Shown: one piece after another, positions 62,886-64,000 of the stretch
Position numbering within the stretch: the stretch's first letter is position 1
Layout of the letters: each line of letters begins with the position of its first letter
Assembly (NCBI GenBank): GCA_949316235.1
Contig: OX438758.1
Location: 16,379,194 to 16,443,193 of the forward strand
Length of the DNA stretch: 64,000 nucleotides
From: Oegoconia quadripuncta
Taxonomy: Eukaryota; Arthropoda; Insecta; Lepidoptera; Autostichidae
Direction of reading: 5' to 3'
Notes under the pieces: generated by a model
What the model was told of the DNA's origin: nothing
The model's database searches: none
Seen by the model: only the letters and a program-made list of their open reading frames with translations
Program-made: the position numbers and the translations under genes

Positions 62886-64000
62886 ATGGCCACTCTTCAG
62901 AGAAAGAGGAGTGCGGTTTGGACTCATTTTACGCAAATTGAAAATAAAAAAGCTAAGTGTGTTTATTGTGCCCAAATACTAACGATCCCTCATGGGAATG
63001 TTGGTAATTTGGGAAGACATTTAAAAAATAAACACCCCACCATACCTCTCGTCGTAGAAAGACAGCATGCTGCTGTAGAACCTTCAGAAGAGAATCAGCA
63101 ACTACGCACTGATAGTGAAGTGATGAATCCTGAAGGTATTGACAATAGTAACAATAGAGTAGAACAGCCACCGCCACGGTCACATATCCAAACTATTAAG
63201 GATTTTGTGCAGAGTACAAACCCTGTTCCTTCACGGCGTGCGGAAATGTTGGATGAGCAATTAATAACAATGATTGCGAAAGAGTATCATCCACTAAGAT
63301 TAGTGGTTGACAAGGAATTTAAAAAATTTGGCAACATGCTTTGTCCTGGCTACACACTTCCTACTAGAAAAACTCTAAGCGAGAGCTAACTGCCGAAGCT
63401 ATACACAAAAATTATGGAAAATGTCAAAGCTAAAATAGAAGATACAACTGCTGTATGCTTGACAATTGATGGTTGGACCTCGATAAATAATGACAGTTTT
63501 TTAGCAGTTACAGCGCATTTTGTGATCACGTCTGACAAGGGCATTGTACTGGAATCAGCTTTACTGGGTTGCGTTGAGTATAATGAACGACATACGAGTA
63601 TAAATCTGTGTGATTTTATAAAAAATCTTGCAAATGAATGGAACATTGCACATAAAATAACCGCAGTCGTGAGTGACAACGCAGCAAACATTGTCGCAGC
63701 TATTAGGGAAAGTGACTGGCGAAAAATATCATGTTTTGCACACACCATCAATTTATGCGTGCAGACAGCAATAACTCGCATTGCTCCTACAATCATTAAA
63801 GTGAAGGCAGTAGTTGAGTTCTTCAAAAGAAGCTCAACTGGTCAAAAGAAGTTGAAAGACATGCAGAAGCAATTAGGCTTGCCTGACTTAAAACTAAAAC
63901 AGGATGTGTGCACCCGGTGGAATTCCACCTATGATATGATGCACCGCATACTAGTCGTTAAAGATGCAATAATTGCCACAGTTGCATTATTAAGAAGTGA
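62886..64000 (+). pseudogene. hAT transposase, ZBED1-like, one nonsense codon, runs off window
   Basis: The BED finger is clear: SAVWTHFTQIENKKAKCVYCAQIL then NLGRHLKNKHP. Next come a Ser/Glu-rich linker, IKDFVQSTN, LITMIAKEYHPLRLVVDKEF and GYTLPTRKTLSES, then TAA (63387-63389). The same frame continues at once with LPKLYTKI and the catalytic TAVCLTIDGWTS (first Asp), VVSDNAANIVAAI (second Asp), CFAHTINLCVQTAI and VCTRWNSTYDMMHRI. The frame is otherwise open to the end of the window. A single-base change explains the stop. The C-terminal dimerisation domain lies beyond 64000. Confidence 0.88.

Noticed and set aside
62597..62975. Two Tyr-rich minus-strand frames with internal repeats
   Set aside because: They are produced by the 90-bp tandem duplication and overlap the hAT start on the other strand.

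Overview
The window is eukaryotic, AT-rich and intron-containing, and it is dominated by transposable elements. The repeats point to an insect, most likely a moth or butterfly: two tRNA-derived SINEs of lepidopteran style, a Dong-like LINE tail in TAA repeats, BEL/Pao, Jockey, mariner, hAT, PIF/Harbinger and P-like elements. I found no bacterial-style operon, rRNA, genuine tRNA gene or CRISPR array. Only one gene looks like an ordinary host gene: a partial, four-exon, minus-strand gene at 11315-14019.

1-10.7 kb holds most of a Polinton/Maverick (adintovirus-like) element whose left end lies outside the window. Rightward genes: a partial Polinton-associated protein, a fibre-like protein, a chromodomain integrase, a PLA2-domain protein, an adenain-like protease, a penton-like protein, a 61-aa basic protein, a hexon-like major capsid protein and a DVxGF protein. 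Leftward genes: a small unknown and a 1179-aa protein-primed DNA polymerase B. All frames are open. The protease has no usable ATG and is preceded in the correct frame by a canonical -1 slippery heptamer.

11-16.4 kb holds the host gene, a decayed duplicate of its last exon, intronic AT-rich DNA and an ~80-bp minisatellite. 16.4-21.9 kb is a BEL/Pao retrotransposon with one LTR and a tRNA-Tyr-type primer site, cut off at a hairpin repeat. 22-33 kb is a graveyard: a gypsy/Tc1-like chimera, a piggyBac tail, a P-element pseudogene, a pogo-like tail, two PIF/Harbinger-MADF sets, a SINE, a LINE tail, and an orphan ORF split by a mariner with TA duplications.

33.0-41.3 kb is a hAT element with a perfect 8-bp target duplication, itself split by a Jockey LINE with a 10-bp duplication. 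41.9-52.9 kb is a Harbinger element (SANT/Myb-like gene plus a divergent transposase 5' end). One of its introns carries a SINE (9-bp duplication), the SINE is split by a ZMYM1-type hAT element with an intact 859-aa transposase, and that hAT in turn holds LINE and Tc1 debris.

54.2-62.1 kb is the best-preserved DNA transposon and my lead candidate for something little described. It is a CACTA/EnSpm-like element with CACTG termini, an intact zinc-finger transposase, and an intact six-exon gene for a SAM-domain partner protein. The window ends inside another hAT transposase gene carrying one nonsense codon.
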